Source: Fistularia commersonii (Eukaryota > Chordata > Actinopteri > Syngnathiformes > Fistulariidae). From it: a stretch of DNA of 64,000 nt. Below are positions 39,568 through 53,423 of this stretch, piece after piece. Numbering within the stretch: position 1 is the first letter of the stretch; each line of letters begins with the position of its first letter. The stretch is from contig JBBMNZ010000066.1 of the NCBI GenBank assembly GCA_037954325.1, positions 62,001-126,000 on the forward strand. The letters are read 5' to 3'. A program made the translations under genes and the position numbers. A model generated the notes under the pieces. The model did not search any database and was not told the origin of the DNA. It saw nothing but the letters and a program-made list of their open reading frames with translations.

Positions 39568-41148
39568 TTTAGGACAAGATTTTGTACAATTTATGTCAAA
39601 TTCAGTGTAATCCAGGTACATTTTCAAAAGATATACCCATTCGTTAAAAAAGAGCTTTTCTCACCGAGTTGAAGCGTTATTGATTAGGCGTGGAAATAAC
39701 TAATGAATTTCATTAATCTGGTTTCTGCTGTTGAAATATGTTGTTTTGGACATGATTCTGCAAAAAATATGTCAAATTCAGCTTAATCCCATCACATGTT
39801 CAAAAGATATAGCCATTCGTTCAAAAATGTCTTATCTAACCGAGTTGAAGCGTTTTTGATTAGGAGTGGAAAAAACTAATGGAATTCATCAAGCTGGTTT
39901 CTGCTGTTGAAATATGTTGTATAGGACATGATTCTGCACAATATATGTCAAATTCAGTGTAATCCAGCGACAAGATCAAAAGATATAGCCATTCGTTCAA
40001 AAACTGCTTATCTCACCGAGTTGAAGCGTTTTTTAGTTGGAGTGGAAATAACTAATGAATTTCAATATGCTGGTTTTTGCTGTTGATATATGTTGTTTAG
40101 GACACAATTTTGCACAATATATGTCAAATTTAGTGTAATCACATCACAGGTTCAAAAGATACAGCCATTCGTTCAAAAAGTGCGTATCTTATCGGGTTGA
40201 AGCGTTTTTGATTAAGAGTGAAAATAACTAATGAATTTCATCAAGCTGGTTTCTGCTTTTGAAATATGTTGTTTAGGACATGATTCTGCAATATATATGT
40301 CAAATTCAGTGAAACCCAGCTACAGGATCAAAATATATAGCCATCCGTTCAGAAAGTGCTTCTCTCACCGAGTTGAAGCTTTTTTTATTAGGGATGGAAA
40401 TAACTAATGAATTTCATCAAGCTGGTTTCTCCTGTTGAAATATGTTGTTGAAAAAAGGATTCTGCACAATTAATGTCAAATTCAGTGTAATCCAGCTACA
40501 AGTTCAAAAGATATCGCCATTCATTAAAAAAGTGCTTATCTCACCGAGTTGAAGCGTTTTTTATTAGGGATGGAAATAACTAATGAATTTCATCAAGCTG
40601 GTTTCTCCTGTTGAAATATGTTGTTTAGAAAATGATTCTGCACAATATATGTCAACTTCAGTGTTATCCAGCTACAAGTTAAAAAGATATATCTATAAGG
40701 TCAAAACCTGCTTATCTTATCGAGTTAAATAGTTTTTGAGTTGGAGTGGAAATAACTAATGAATTTCATCAAGCTGGTTTCTGCTGTTGATATATGTTGT
40801 CTAGGACATGATTCTGCAGGATATATGTCAATTTCAGTGTAATCCCATCACATGTTAAAAACATATAGCCATTCAATCAAAAAGTCTTCATCTCACCGAG
40901 TTGAAGCGTTTTTAATTAGGAGTGACAATAACTAATGAATTTCATCGAGCTGGTTTCTACTGTTGAAATATGTTGTTTAGGACATGATTCTGCAATATAT
41001 ATGTCAAATTCAGTGTAACCCAGCTACAGGATCAAAATTTATAGCCATTCGTTCAAAAAGTGCTTTTCTCACCGAGTTGAAGCGTTTTTGATTAGGAGTG
41101 GAAATAACTAATGAATTTCATCAAGCTGGTTTCTGCTGTTGAAATATG

Positions 41149-41668
41149 TTTTTTAGGACATGATTCTGCACAAAATATGTCAAATTCAGTGTGATCCCAT
41201 CACAGGTTCAAAAGATATATCCATTCGTTCAAAAAGTCTTCATCTCACTGAGTTGAAGCGTTTTGATTAGGAGTGGAAAAAAAAAAAAGGATTTGATTAA
41301 GCTGGTTTCTGCTGTGGAAATATGTTGTTTCGGACATGATTCTGCACAAAATATGTCAAATTCAGTGTAATCCAGGTACAAATTCAAAAGATATAGCCAT
41401 TCGTTCAAAAAGTTCTTATATCACTGACTTGAAGCGTTTTTGACTAGTAGTGGAAATAACTAATGAATTTCATTAATCTGGTTTCTGCTGTTGAAATATC
41501 TTGTTTAGTACAATATTCTGCACAAAATATGTCAAATTCAGTGTAATTCAGCGACAAAATCAAAAGATATAGCCATTCGTTCAAAAAGTGTTTATCTTAT
41601 CGGGTTGAAATATGTTGTTTAGGACAAGATTTTGTACAATTTATGTAAAATTCATCGCAATCCAGGTA
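41149..41668. repeat. Segment repeated at 45890-46409
   Basis: Offset 4741, including the A-tract plus GGATTTGATTAAGC front. At the right end the partner jumps: from 46402 it aligns with 41951 (offset 4451). The partner therefore lacks 290 bp, exactly one full plus one short monomer (176+114), that are present here. Confidence 0.75.
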
Positions 41669-41907
41669 AATTTTCAAAAGATATAGCCATTCATTCAAAA
41701 AGTGCTTATCTCACCGAGTTGAAGCGTTTTTGATTAGGAGTGGATATAACTAATGAATTTCATTAATCTGGTTTCTGTTGTTGAAATATGTTGTTTAGGA
41801 CATGATTCTGCATAAAATATGTCAAATTCAGTGTAATTCAGCGACAAAATCAAAAGATATAGCCATTCGTTCAAAAAGTGTTAATCTTATCGGGTTGAAA
41901 TATGTTG
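41604..41907. repeat. Two short monomers, junctions 41604 and 41894
   Basis: Standard pair at 290 bp behind the A-tract monomer near 41277. The second has TTAATCTTATCGGG just before its junction. Confidence 0.87.
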
Positions 41908-42535
41908 TTTAGGACAAGATTTTGTACAATTTATGTCAAATTCAGTGTAATCCAGGTACATTTTCAAAAGATATACCCATTCGTTAAAAAAGAGCTTTTC
42001 TCACCGAGTTGAAGCGTTATTGATTAGGCGTGGAAATAACTAATGAATTTCATTAATCTGGTTTCTGCTGTTGAAATATGTTGTTTAGGACATGATTCTG
42101 CAAAAAATATGTCAAATTCAGCTTAACCCCATCACATGTTCAAAAGATATAGCCATTCGTTCAAAAATGTCTTATCTAACCGAGTTGAAGCGTTTTTGAT
42201 TAGGAGTGGAAAAAACTAATGGATTTCATCAAGCTGGTTTCTGCTGTTGAAATATGTTGTATAGGACATGATTCTGCACAATATATGTCAAATTCATTGT
42301 AATCCAGCGACAAGATCAAAAGATATAGCCATTCGTTCAAAAACTGCTTATCTCACCGAGTTGAAGCGTTTTTTAGTTGGAGTGGAAATAACTAATGAAT
42401 TTCAATATGCTGGTTTTTGCTGTTGATATATGTTGTTTAGGACACAATTTTGCACAATATATGTCAAATTTAGTGTAATCACATCACAGGTTCAAAAGAT
42501 ACAGCCATTCGTTCAAAAAGTGCGTATCTTATCGT

Positions 42536-45077
42536 GTTGAAGCGTTTTTGATTAGGAGTGAAAATAACTAATGAATTTCATCAAGCTGTTTTCTACTGTT
42601 GAAATATGTTGTTTAGGACATGATTCTGCAATATATATTTCAAATTCAGTGTAACCCAGCCACAGGATCAAAATATATAGCCATTCGTTCATAAAGTGCT
42701 TTTCTCACCGAGTTGAACTATTTTTGATTAGGAGTGGAAATAACTAATGGATTTCATCAAGCTGGTTTTTGCTGTTGACATATGTTGTTTGGAACATGAT
42801 TTTGCACAATATATGTCAAATTCAGTTTAATCCAGCTCCAAGTTCAAAAGATATAGCCATTCGTTCAAAAAGTGCTTATCTCACCGAGTTGAAGCGTTTT
42901 TTATTAGGAGTGGACATAACTAATGAATTTCATCAAGCTGGTTTCTGCTGGTGATATATGTTGTTTAGAACATGATTTTGCACAATATATGTCAAATTCA
43001 GTGTAATCCCATCACATGTTCAAAAGATATAGCCATTCGTTCAAAAAGTGTTTATCTTATCGGGTTGAAGCGTTTTTGATCAAGAGTGGAAATAACTAAT
43101 GAATTTCACCAAGCTGGTTTCTGGTGTTCAAATATGTTGTTCAGTACATGATTCTGCACAATATATGTCAAATTCAGTGTAATCCAGCCACAAGTTCAAA
43201 AAATATAGCCATTCGTTCAGAAAGTCCTTCTCTCACCGAGTTGAAGCGTTTTTGATTAGGAGTGGAAATAACTAATGGATTTCATCAAGCTGGTTTTTGA
43301 CGTTGAAATATGTTGTTTAGAACATGATTCTGCACAATTAATGTCAAATTCAGTGTAATCCAGGTACAAATTCAAAAGATATAGCCATTCGTTCAAAAAG
43401 TGCTTATCTCACCGAGTTGAAGCGTTTTTGATTAGGAGTGGAAATAAGTAATGAATTTCATCAAGCCGCTTTCTGCTGTTGAAATGTGTTGTTTAGGGCA
43501 TAATTCTGCAAATATATTTCAAATTCAGTGTAATCCAGCTACAAGATCAAAAGATATAGCCATTCGCTCAAAAAGTGCTTATCTCACCGAGTTGAAGCTT
43601 TTTTGATTTGGAGTGGAAATAACTAATGAATTCCATCAAGCTAGTTTCTGCTGTTGATATATGTTGTTTAGGACATGATTCTGAACAATATATGTCAAAT
43701 TCAGTGTGATCCTATCACTGGTTCAAAAGATATAGCCATTCGTTCAAAAACTGCTTATCTCACCGAATTGAAGCGTTTTTGAGTTGGAGTGGAAATAACT
43801 AATGAATTTCAATATGCTGGTTTTTCCTGTTGATATATGTTGTTTAGGACATGATTCTGCACAATATATGTCAAATTCAGTGTAATCCAGCGACAAGATC
43901 AAAAGATATAGCCATTCGTTCAAAAACTGCTTATTTCAACGAGTTGAAGCGTTTTGAGTTGGAGTGGAATTAAATGATGAATTTCATCAAGCTGGTTTCT
44001 GCTGGATATATGTTGTTTAGAACATGATTCTGTACAATATATGTCCAATTCAGTGTAATCCCATCACAGGTTCAAAAGATAAAGCCATATAGTTCAAAAA
44101 GTGTTTATCTTATCGGGTTGAAGTGTTTTTGATTAAGAGTAGAAATAACTAATGAATTTCACCAAGCTGGTTTCTGCTGTTCAAATATGTTGTTCAGTAC
44201 ATGATTCTGCACAATATATGTCAAATTCATTGTAATCCCATCGAAGGTTCAAAAGATATAGCCATTCGTTCAAAAAGTTCTTATCTCATCGAGTTGAAGC
44301 GTTTTTGATTAAGAGAGGAAATAACTATTGAATTTCACCAAGCCTTTTTCTGCTGTTGATAGATGTTGTATAGGACATGATTCTGTACAATATATGTCAA
44401 ATTCAGTGTAATCCAGCGACTTGATCAAAAGATATATCCATTCGTTCGAAAACTGCTCATCTCACCGAGTTGAAGCGTTTTTGAGTTGGAGTTGAAATAA
44501 CTAATGAATTTCAATATGCTGTTTTTTGCTGTTGATATATGTTGTTTAGGACATGATTCTGCACAATATATCAAATTCAGTGTAATCCAGCTATAAGTTC
44601 AAAAGATATAGCCATAGGGTCAAAAAGTACTTATCTCGCTGAGTTGAACCTTTTTTTGTTTTTGAGTGGAAATGACTAATGAATTTCATCAAGCTGGTTT
44701 CTGCTGGTGAGATATGTTGTTTAGGACATGATTCTGCACAATATATGTCAAATTCAGTGTAATCCACCTACAAGTTCAAAAGATATAGCCATAAGGTCAA
44801 AGAGTGCTTATCTTACCGAGGTTAAATCTTTTTTGAGTTGGAATGGAAATAACTAATGAATTTCATCATTCTGGTTTCTGCTGTTTATATATGTTGTTTC
44901 GGACATGATTAAGCACAATATATGTCAAATTTAGTGTAATCACATCACGGGTTCAAAAGATATAGCCATTCATTCAAAAAGTGCTTATCTTATCGGGTTG
45001 AAGCGTTTTTGATTAAGAGTGGAAATAACTAATGAATTTCACCAAGTTGGTTTTTGCTGTTGATATATGTTGTTTAG
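42536..45077. repeat. 2.54-kb block, second copy (partner 32999-35540)
   Basis: Constant offset of 9537 to the partner, with only scattered base differences. Unlike the partner it is not followed by a tandem repeat of the 2108-bp unit: after 45077 it continues GAACATGATTC / ACATGTCAAATTCTG. It keeps AACTAATGG, the common form in the array, so it is probably closer to the state before the 2108-bp expansion. Confidence 0.88.
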
Positions 45078-45702
45078 AACATGATTCTGCACAATACATG
45101 TCAAATTCTGTGTAATCCAGCTACAAGTTCAAAAGATATAGCCATAAGGTCAAAAAGTGCTTATCTTACAGATGTTAAATCTTTTTTGAGTTGGAGTGGA
45201 AATAACTAATCAATTTCATCATGCTGGTTTCTGCTGTTGATATATGTTGTTTAGGACAAGATTCTGCACAATATATGTCAAATTCAGTGTGATCCCATCA
45301 CAGGTTCAAAAGATATATCCATTCGTTCAAAAAGTCTTCATCTCACTGAGTTGAAGCGTTTTTGATTAGGAGTGGAAAAAAAATAAAGGATTTCATTAAG
45401 CTGGTTTCTGCTGTGGAAATATGTTGTTTCGGACATGATTCTGCACAAAATATGTCAAATTCAGTGTAATCCAGGTACAAATTCAAAAGATATAGCCATT
45501 CGTTCAAAAAGTTCTTATATCACTGACTTGAAGCGTTTTTGACTAGTAGTGGAAATAACTAATGAATTTCATTAATCTGGTTTCTGCTGTTGAAATATCT
45601 TGTTTAGTACAATATTCTGCAAAAAATGTGTCAAATTCAGTGTAATTCAGCGACAAAATCAAAAGATATAGCCATTCGTTCAAAAAGTGTTTATCTTATC
45701 GG

Positions 45703-46358
45703 GTTGAAATATGTTGTTTAGGACAAGATTTTGTACAATTTATGTAAAATTCATCGCAATCCAGGTAAATTTTCAAAAGATATAGCCATTCGTTCAAAAA
45801 GTGCTTATCTCACCGAGTTGAAGCGTTTTTGATTAGGAGTGGATATAACTAATGAATTTCATTAATCTGGTTTCTGTTGTTGAAATATGTTTTTTAGGAC
45901 ATGATTCTGCACAAAATATGTCAAATTCAGTGTGATCCCATCACAGGTTCAAAAGATATATCCATTCGTTCAAAAAGTCTTCATCTCACTGAGTTGAAGC
46001 GTTTTGATTAGGAGTGGAAAAAAAAAAAAGGATTTGATTAAGCTGGTTTCTGCTGTGGAAATATGTTGTTTCGGACATGATTCTGCACAAAATATGTCAA
46101 ATTCAGTGTAATCCAGGTACAAATTCAAAAGATATAGCCATTCGTTCAAAAAGTTCTTATATCACTGACTTGAAGCGTTTTTGACTAGTAGTGGAAATAA
46201 CTAATGAATTTCATTAATCTGGTTTCTGCTGTTGAAATATCTTGTTTAGTACAATATTCTGCACAAAATATGTCAAATTCAGTGTAATTCAGCGACAAAA
46301 TCAAAAGATATAGCCATTCGTTCAAAAAGTGTTTATCTTATCGGGTTGAAATATGTTG
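45703..46358. repeat. Two short monomers in separate blocks, junctions 45703 and 46345
   Basis: Each belongs to its own A-tract-led block (starting near 45376 and 46017). Both blocks retain only one short monomer; the second lost 290 bp relative to 41604-41894. Confidence 0.85.
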
Positions 46359-48395
46359 TTTAGGACAAGATTTTGTACAATTTATGTAAAATTCATCGCA
46401 ATCCAGGTACATTTTCAAAAGATATACCCATTCGTTAAAAAAGAGCTTTTCTCACCGAGTTGAAGCGTTATTGATTAGGCGTGGAAATAACTAATGAATT
46501 TCATTAATCTGGTTTCTGCTGTTGAAATATGTTGTTTAGGACATGATTCTGCAAAAAATATGTCAAATTCAGCTTAATCCCATCACATGTTCAAAAGATA
46601 TAGCCATTCGTTCAAAAATGTCTTATCTAACCGAATTGAAGCGTTTTTGATTAGGAGTGGAAAAAACTAATGGATTTCATCAAGCTGGTTTCTGCTGCTG
46701 AAATATGTTGTATAGGACATGATTCTGCACAATATATGTCAAATTCAGTGTAATCCAGCGACAAGATCAAAAGATATAGCCATTCGTTCAAAAACTGCTT
46801 ATCTCACCGAGTTGAAGCGTTTTTTAGTTGGAGTGGAAATAACTAATGAATTTCAATATGCTGGTTTTTGCTGTTGATATATGTTGTTTAGGACACGATT
46901 TTGCACAATATATGTCAAATTTAGTGTAATCACATCACAGGTTCAAAAGATACAGCCATTCGTTCAAAAAGTGCGTATCTTATCGTGTTGAAGCGTTTTT
47001 GATTAAGAGTGAAAATAACTAATGAATTTCATCAAGCTGGTTTCTGCTTTTGAAATATGTTGTTTAGGACATGATTCTGCAATATATATGTCAAATTCAG
47101 TGAAACCCAGCTACAGGATCAAAATATATAGCCATCCGTTCAGAAAGTGCTTCTCTCACCGAGTTGAAGCTTTTTTTATTAGAGATGGAAATAACTAATG
47201 AATTTCATCAAGCTGGTTTCTCCTGTTGAAATATGTTGTTTAGAAAATGATTCTGCACAATTAATGTCAAATTCAGTGTAATCCAGCTACAAGTTCAAAA
47301 GATATCGCCATTCATTAAAAAAGTGCTTATCTCACCGAGTTGAAGCGTTTTTTATTAGGGATGGAAATAACTAATGAATTTCATCAAGCTGGTTTCTCCT
47401 GTTGAAATATGTTGTTTAGAAAATGATTGTGCACAATATATGTCAACTTCAGTGTTATCCAGCTACAAGTTAAAAAGATATATCTATAAGGTCAAAAACT
47501 GCTTATCTTATCGAGTTAAATTGTTTTTGAGTTGGAGTGGAAATAACTAATGAATTTCATCAAGCTGGTTTCTGCTGTTGATATATGTTGTCTAGGACAT
47601 GATTCTGCAGGATATATGTCAATTTCAGTGTGATCCCATCTCATGTTAAAAACATATAGCCATTCAATCAAAAAGTCTTCATCTCACCTAGTTGAAGCGT
47701 TTTTAATTAGGAGTGAAAATAACTAATGAATTTCATCGAGCTGGTTTCTACTGTTGAAATATGTTGTTTAGGACATGATTCTGCAATATATATGTCAAAT
47801 TCAGTGTAACCCAGCTACAGGATCAAAATTTATAGCCATTCGTTCAAAAAGTGCTTTTCTCACCGAGTTGAAGCGTTTTTGATTAGGAGTGGAAATAACT
47901 ATTGAATTTCATCAAGCTGGTTTCTGCTGTTGAAATATGTTTTTTAGGACATGATTCTGCACAAAATATGTCAAATTCAGTGTAATCCCATCACAGGTTC
48001 AAAAGATATATCCATTCGTTCAAAAAGTCTTCATCTCACTGAGTTGAAGCGTTTTTGATTAGGAGTGGAAAAAAAAAAAAGGATTTCATTAAGCTGGTTT
48101 CTGCTGTGGAAATATGTTTTTTCGGACATGATTCTGCACAAAATATGTCAAATTAAGTGTAATCCAGGTACAAATTCAAAAGATATAGCCATTCGTTCAA
48201 AAAGTTCTTATATCACTGACTTGAAGCGTTTTTGACTAGTAGTGGAAATAACTAATGAATTTCATTAATCTGGTTTCTGCTGTTGAAATATCTTGTTTAG
48301 TACAATATTCTGCACAAAATATGTCAAATTCAGTGTAATTCAGCGACAAAATCAAAAGATATAGCCATTCGTTCAAAAACTGTTCATCTTATCGG

Positions 48396-48699
48396 GTTGA
48401 AATATGTTGTATAGGACAAGATTTTGTACAATTTATGTAAAATTCATCGCAATCCAGGTAAATTTTCAAAAGATATAGCCATTCGTTCAAAAAGTGCTTA
48501 TCTCACCGAGTTGAAGCGTTTTTGATTAGGAGTGGATATAACTAATGAATTTCATTAATCTGGTTTCTGTTGTTGAAATATGTTGTTTAGGACATGATTC
48601 TGCATAAAATATGTCAAATTCAGTGTAATTCAGCGACAAAATCAAAAGATAAAGCCATTCGTTCAAAAAGTGTTTATCTTATCGGGTTGAAATATGTTG
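48396..48699. repeat. Two short monomers, junctions 48396 and 48686
   Basis: The first is standard. The second is hybrid: after the junction it continues GTCTAGGACATG / GCAGGATATATG, the type of 40797 and 47588, not GACAAGATTTTG. A later exchange has replaced its back half. Confidence 0.85.
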
Positions 48700-51600
48700 T
48701 CTAGGACATGATTCTGCAGGATATATGTCAATTTCAGTGTAATCCCATCACATGTTAAAAACATATAGCCATTCAATCAAAAAGTCTTCATCTCACCGAG
48801 TTGAAGCGTTTTTAATTAGGAGTGAAAATAACTAATGAATTTCATCGAGCTGGTTTCTACTGTTGAAATATGTTGTTTAGGACATGATTCTGCAATATAT
48901 ATGTCAAATTCAGTGTAACCCAGCTAAGGGATCAAAATTTATAGCCATTCGTTCAAAAAGTGTTTATCTTATCGGGTTGAAGCGTTTTTGATTAGGAGAG
49001 GAAATAACTAATAAATTTCATCAAGCTGGTTTCTGCTGTTGAAATATGTTGTTTAGGACATGATTCTATAAAAAATATGTCAAATTCAGTGTAATCCAGC
49101 GTCAAGATCAAAAGATAAAGCCTTTCATTCAAAAAGTGCTTATCTCACCGAGTTGAAGCGTTTTTGATTAGGAGTGGAAATAACTAATGAATTTCATCAA
49201 GCTTGTTTCTGCCGTTGAAATATCTTGTTTAGGACATGATTCTGCACAATATATGTCAAATTCAGTGGGATCCCATGACAGGTTAAAAAGATATAGCCCT
49301 TGGTTCAAAAAGGACTTATCTCACCGAGTTGAAGCGTTTTTGATTAGGATTGGAAACAACTAATGGATTTCATCAAACAGGTTTCTGCTGTTGAAATATG
49401 TTGTTTAGGACATGATTTTGCACTAAATATTTCAAATTCAGTGTAATCCAGCGACAAGATCAAAAGATATAGCCATTCGTGCAAAAAGTGCTTATCTCAC
49501 GGAGTTGAAGCGTTTTTGATTTGGAGTGGAAATAACTAATGAATTCCGTCAAGCTGGTTTCTGCTGTTGATATATGTTGTTTAGGACATGATTCTGAACA
49601 ATATATGTCAAATTCAGTGTGATCCCATCACATGTTCAAAGATATAGCCATTCGTTCAAAAACTGCTTATGTCACCGAGTTGAAGCGTTTTTGAGTTGGA
49701 GTGGAAATAACTAATGAATTTCAATATGCTGGTTTTTGATGTTGATATATGTTGTTTAGGACAAGATTCTGCACAATATATGTCAATATCTGTATAATCC
49801 AGCGACAAGATCAAAAGATATAGCCATTCGTTCAAAAACTGCTGATCTCACCGAGTTGAAGCGTTTTTGAGTTGGAGTGGAAATAACTAATGAATTCCAT
49901 CAAGCTAGTTTCTGCTGTTGATATATGTTGTTTAGGACATGATTCTGAACAATATATGTCAAATTCAGTGTGATCCTATCACTGGTTCAAAAGATATAGC
50001 CATTCGTTCAAAAACTGCTTATCTCACCGAGTTGAACTATTTTTGATTAGGAGTGGAAATAACTAATGGATTTCATCAAGCTGGTTTTCGCTGTTGACAT
50101 ATGTTGTTTGGAACATGATTTTGCACAATATATGTCAAATTCAGTGTAATCCCATCACATGTTCAAAAGATATAGCCATTCGTTCAAAAAGTGTTTATCT
50201 TATCGGGTTGAAGCGTTTTTGATTAAGAGTGGAAATAACTAATGAATTTCACCAAGCTGGTTTCTGCTGTTCAAATATGTTGTTCAGTACATGATTCTGC
50301 ACAATATATGTCAAATTCAGTGTAATCCAGCCACAAGTTCAAAAAATATAGCCATTCGTTCAGAAAGTCCTTCTCTCACCGAGTTGAAGCGTTTTTGATT
50401 AGGAGTGGAAATAAATAATGGATTTCATCAAGCTGGTTTTTGACGTTGAAATATGTTGTTTAGAACATGATTCTGCACAATTAATTTCAAATTCAGTGTA
50501 ACCCAACTTCAACTTCAAAAGATATAGCCATTCGTTCAAAAAGTGCTTATCTCACCGAGTTGAAGCGTTTTCGAGTTGGAGTGGAAATAACTAATGAATT
50601 TCAATATGCTGGTTTTTGCTGTTGATATATGTTGTTTAGGACATGATTCTGCAATATATATGTCAAATTCAGTGTAATCCATCTATAAATTCAAAAGATA
50701 TAGCCATAAGGTCAAAAAGTAATTATCTTACCGAGTTAGATCGCTTTTGTTTAGGAGTTGAAATAACTAATGAATTTCATCAAGCTGGTTTTTGCTGTTG
50801 AAATATGTTGTTTAGGACATGATTCAGCACAAAATATGTCAAATTCAGTGTGATCCCATTACAAGATCAAAAGATATAGCCATTCCTTCAAAAATGACTT
50901 ATCTCACCGAAATGAAGCGTTTTTGAATAGGAGTGGGAATAACTAGTGAATTTCATCAAGCTTGTTTTTGCTGTTGAAATATGTTGTTTAGAACATGATT
51001 CTGCACAATACATTTCGTATTCAGTGTAATCTAGCTACAAGTTCAAAAGATATAGCCATTCGTTCAAAAAGTGCTTATCTCACTGATTTGAAACGTTTTT
51101 GATTTTGAGTGGAAATGACTCATGAATTTCATCAAGCTGGTTTCAGTTGTTGAAATATGTTGTTTAGGACATGATTCTGCACAATATATGTCAAATTCAG
51201 TGTAATCCAGCCACAAGTTCAAAAGATATAGCCATAAGGTCAAAAACTGCTTATCTTATCGAGTTAAATCGTTATTGAGTTGGACTGGAAATAACTCATG
51301 AATTTCATCAAGCTGGTTTCTGCTGGATATATGTTGATTAGAACATGATTCTGTACAATATATGTCAAATTCAGTGAAATCCCATCACAGGTTCAAAAGA
51401 TAAAGCCATTCGTTCAAAAAGTGTTTATCTTATCGGGTTGAAGCGTTTTTGATTAAGAGTGGAAATAACTAATGAATTTCACCAAGCTGGTTTCTGCTGT
51501 TCAAATATGTTGTTCAGTACATGATTCTGCACAATATATGTCAAATTCAGCGTGATCCAGCTACATTTGCAAAAGATATAGCCATTCGTTCAAAAAGTGC

Positions 51601-52015
51601 TTCTCACACCGAGTTAAATCGTTTTTGATTAGGAGTGTAAATAACTAATGGATTTCATAAGCTGGTTTTTGCCATTGAAATATGTTGTTTAGGACTTGAT
51701 TCTGCACATTATATGTCAAATTCAGTGTAATTCCAACAGCGGTACAAAAGATAGAGCCATTCTTTCAAAGAATGCTTATCTCACAGAGTTGAAGCGTTTT
51801 TGATTAGGAGAGGAAATAACTAATGAATTTCACCAAGCCTGTTTCTGCTGTTGATAGATGTTGGATGGGACATGATTCTGTATAATATATGTCAAATTCA
51901 GTGTAATCCTCCGACAAGATCAAAAAATATAGCCATTCGTGCAAAAACTGCTTATATCACCGAGTTGAAGCGTTTTTGATTAGGAGTGGAAATAACTAAT
52001 GGATTTCATCAAGCT

Positions 52016-53423
52016 GGTTACTGCCGTTGAAATATGTTTTATAGAAAATTATTCTGCACAATTAATGTCAAATTCAGTTTAATCCTGCTACAAGTTCAAA
52101 AGATATAGCCATTTGTTCAAAAAGTGCTTATCTCACCGAATTTAAGTGTTTTTGATTAGGAGTGGAAATAACTAATGAATTTCACCAAACTGGTTTCTGC
52201 TGTTGAAATATGTTGTTTAGGACATGATTTTGCACAAAATATGTCAAATTCAGTTTAATCCTCCGACAAGATCAAAAAATATAGCCATTCGTGCAAAAAC
52301 TGCTTATATCACCGAGTTGAAGCGTTTTTGAGTTGTAGTGGAAATAACTGATGAATTTAAAAATGCTGGTTTTTGCTATTGATATATGTTGTTTGGGACA
52401 TGATTCTTCACAATGTATGTCAAATTCAGTGTAATCCAGCTATAAGTTCAAAAGATATAGCCATAAGGTCAAAAAGTTCTTATCTCACTGAGTTGAAGCG
52501 TTTTTGAGATTTAGTGGAAATTACTAATGAATTTCATCAAGCTGGTTTCTGCTGTTGAAATATGTTGTTTAGGACATGATTCTGCACAATATATGTCAAA
52601 TTCAGTGTAATCCCATCACAAGTTCAAAAGATATAGCCTTAAGGTCAAAAAGTACTTATCTTATCGAGTTAAATCATTTTTGATTAAGAGAGGAAATAAC
52701 TATTAAATTTCACCAAGCCTTTTTCTGCTGTTGATAGATGTTGTATAGGACATGATTCTGCACAATATATGTCAACTTCAGTGTAATCCAGCTATAAATT
52801 CAAAAGATTTAGCCATAAGGTCAAAAAGTGCTTATCTCACTGAGTTGAAGCGTTTTTGATTTTGAGTGGTAATGACTAATGAATTTCATCAAGCTGGTTT
52901 CTACTGTTGAAATTTGTTGTTTAGGACATGATTCTGCACAATTAATGTCAAATTCAGTGTAATCCAGCTACAAGTTCAAAAGATATAGCCATAAGGTCAA
53001 AAAGTGCTTATCTCACCGAGTTGAAGCGTTTTTGAGTTGGAGTGGAAATAACTCATGAATTTCATCAAGCTGGTTTCTGATGGCTATATATGTTGTTTAG
53101 AACATGATTCTGCACAATATATGTCAAATTCAGTGTAATCACAACACATGTTCAAAAGATATAGCCATTCGTTCAAAAAGTGATTACCTAATTGTGTTGA
53201 AGCGTTTTTGATTAAGAGTGGAAATAACTAATGAATTTCAACGAGCTGGTTTCTGCTTTTCAAATATGTTGTTTAGTATATGATTCTGCACAATATATGT
53301 CAAATTCAGAGTAATCCAGCTACAAGTTCAAAAGATATAGCCATTCGTTCAAAAAGTGCTTCCCTCACCGAGTTGAAGCGTTTTTGATTAGGAGTGGAAA
53401 TAACTAATGGATTTCATCAAGCT
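52016..53423. repeat. Eight-monomer HOR (1408 bp), copy 1
   Basis: GGTTACTGCCGTTG starts at 52016, 53424 and 55009. The first step is exactly 8 x 176 bp. CTCCGACAAG (52261, 53669) confirms the same offset. The unit has private variants: GAATTTAAGTG, TTTTGAGATTTAGTGG, GTTCATCACTG-like backs and CTTTTCAAATATG fronts. Confidence 0.85.

Larger units (their letters stand above)
38604..42535. repeat. Mosaic region led by short and A-tract monomers
   Basis: Continuous monomers. The left part contains a 466-bp tandem duplication. The middle (about 39700-41130) runs through TTATTGATTAGGCGTGG, AAAAATGTCTTATC, GGACACAATTTTG, AGGGATGG and GTCTAGGACATG monomers in the order also seen at 46480-47900. An A-tract monomer lies near 41277, and short monomers at 38798, 39264, 39554, 41604 and 41894. 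No other sequence class is present. Confidence 0.8.
45078..52015. repeat. Mosaic region with three A-tract-led blocks
   Basis: A-tract monomers occur near 45376, 46017 and 48069, each followed by the TTCGGACATG / GTACAAATTC monomer and then the TAGTAGTGG monomer. Short monomers lie at 45703, 46345, 48396 and 48686. The 46480-47900 part parallels 39700-41130. From about 49170 the order resembles 5900-6430 (CAAGCTTGTTTCTGCCG, CCCTTGGTTC, CACTAAATATTTC). Around 50600-52015 monomers become more individual. No non-satellite DNA is seen. Confidence 0.78.
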
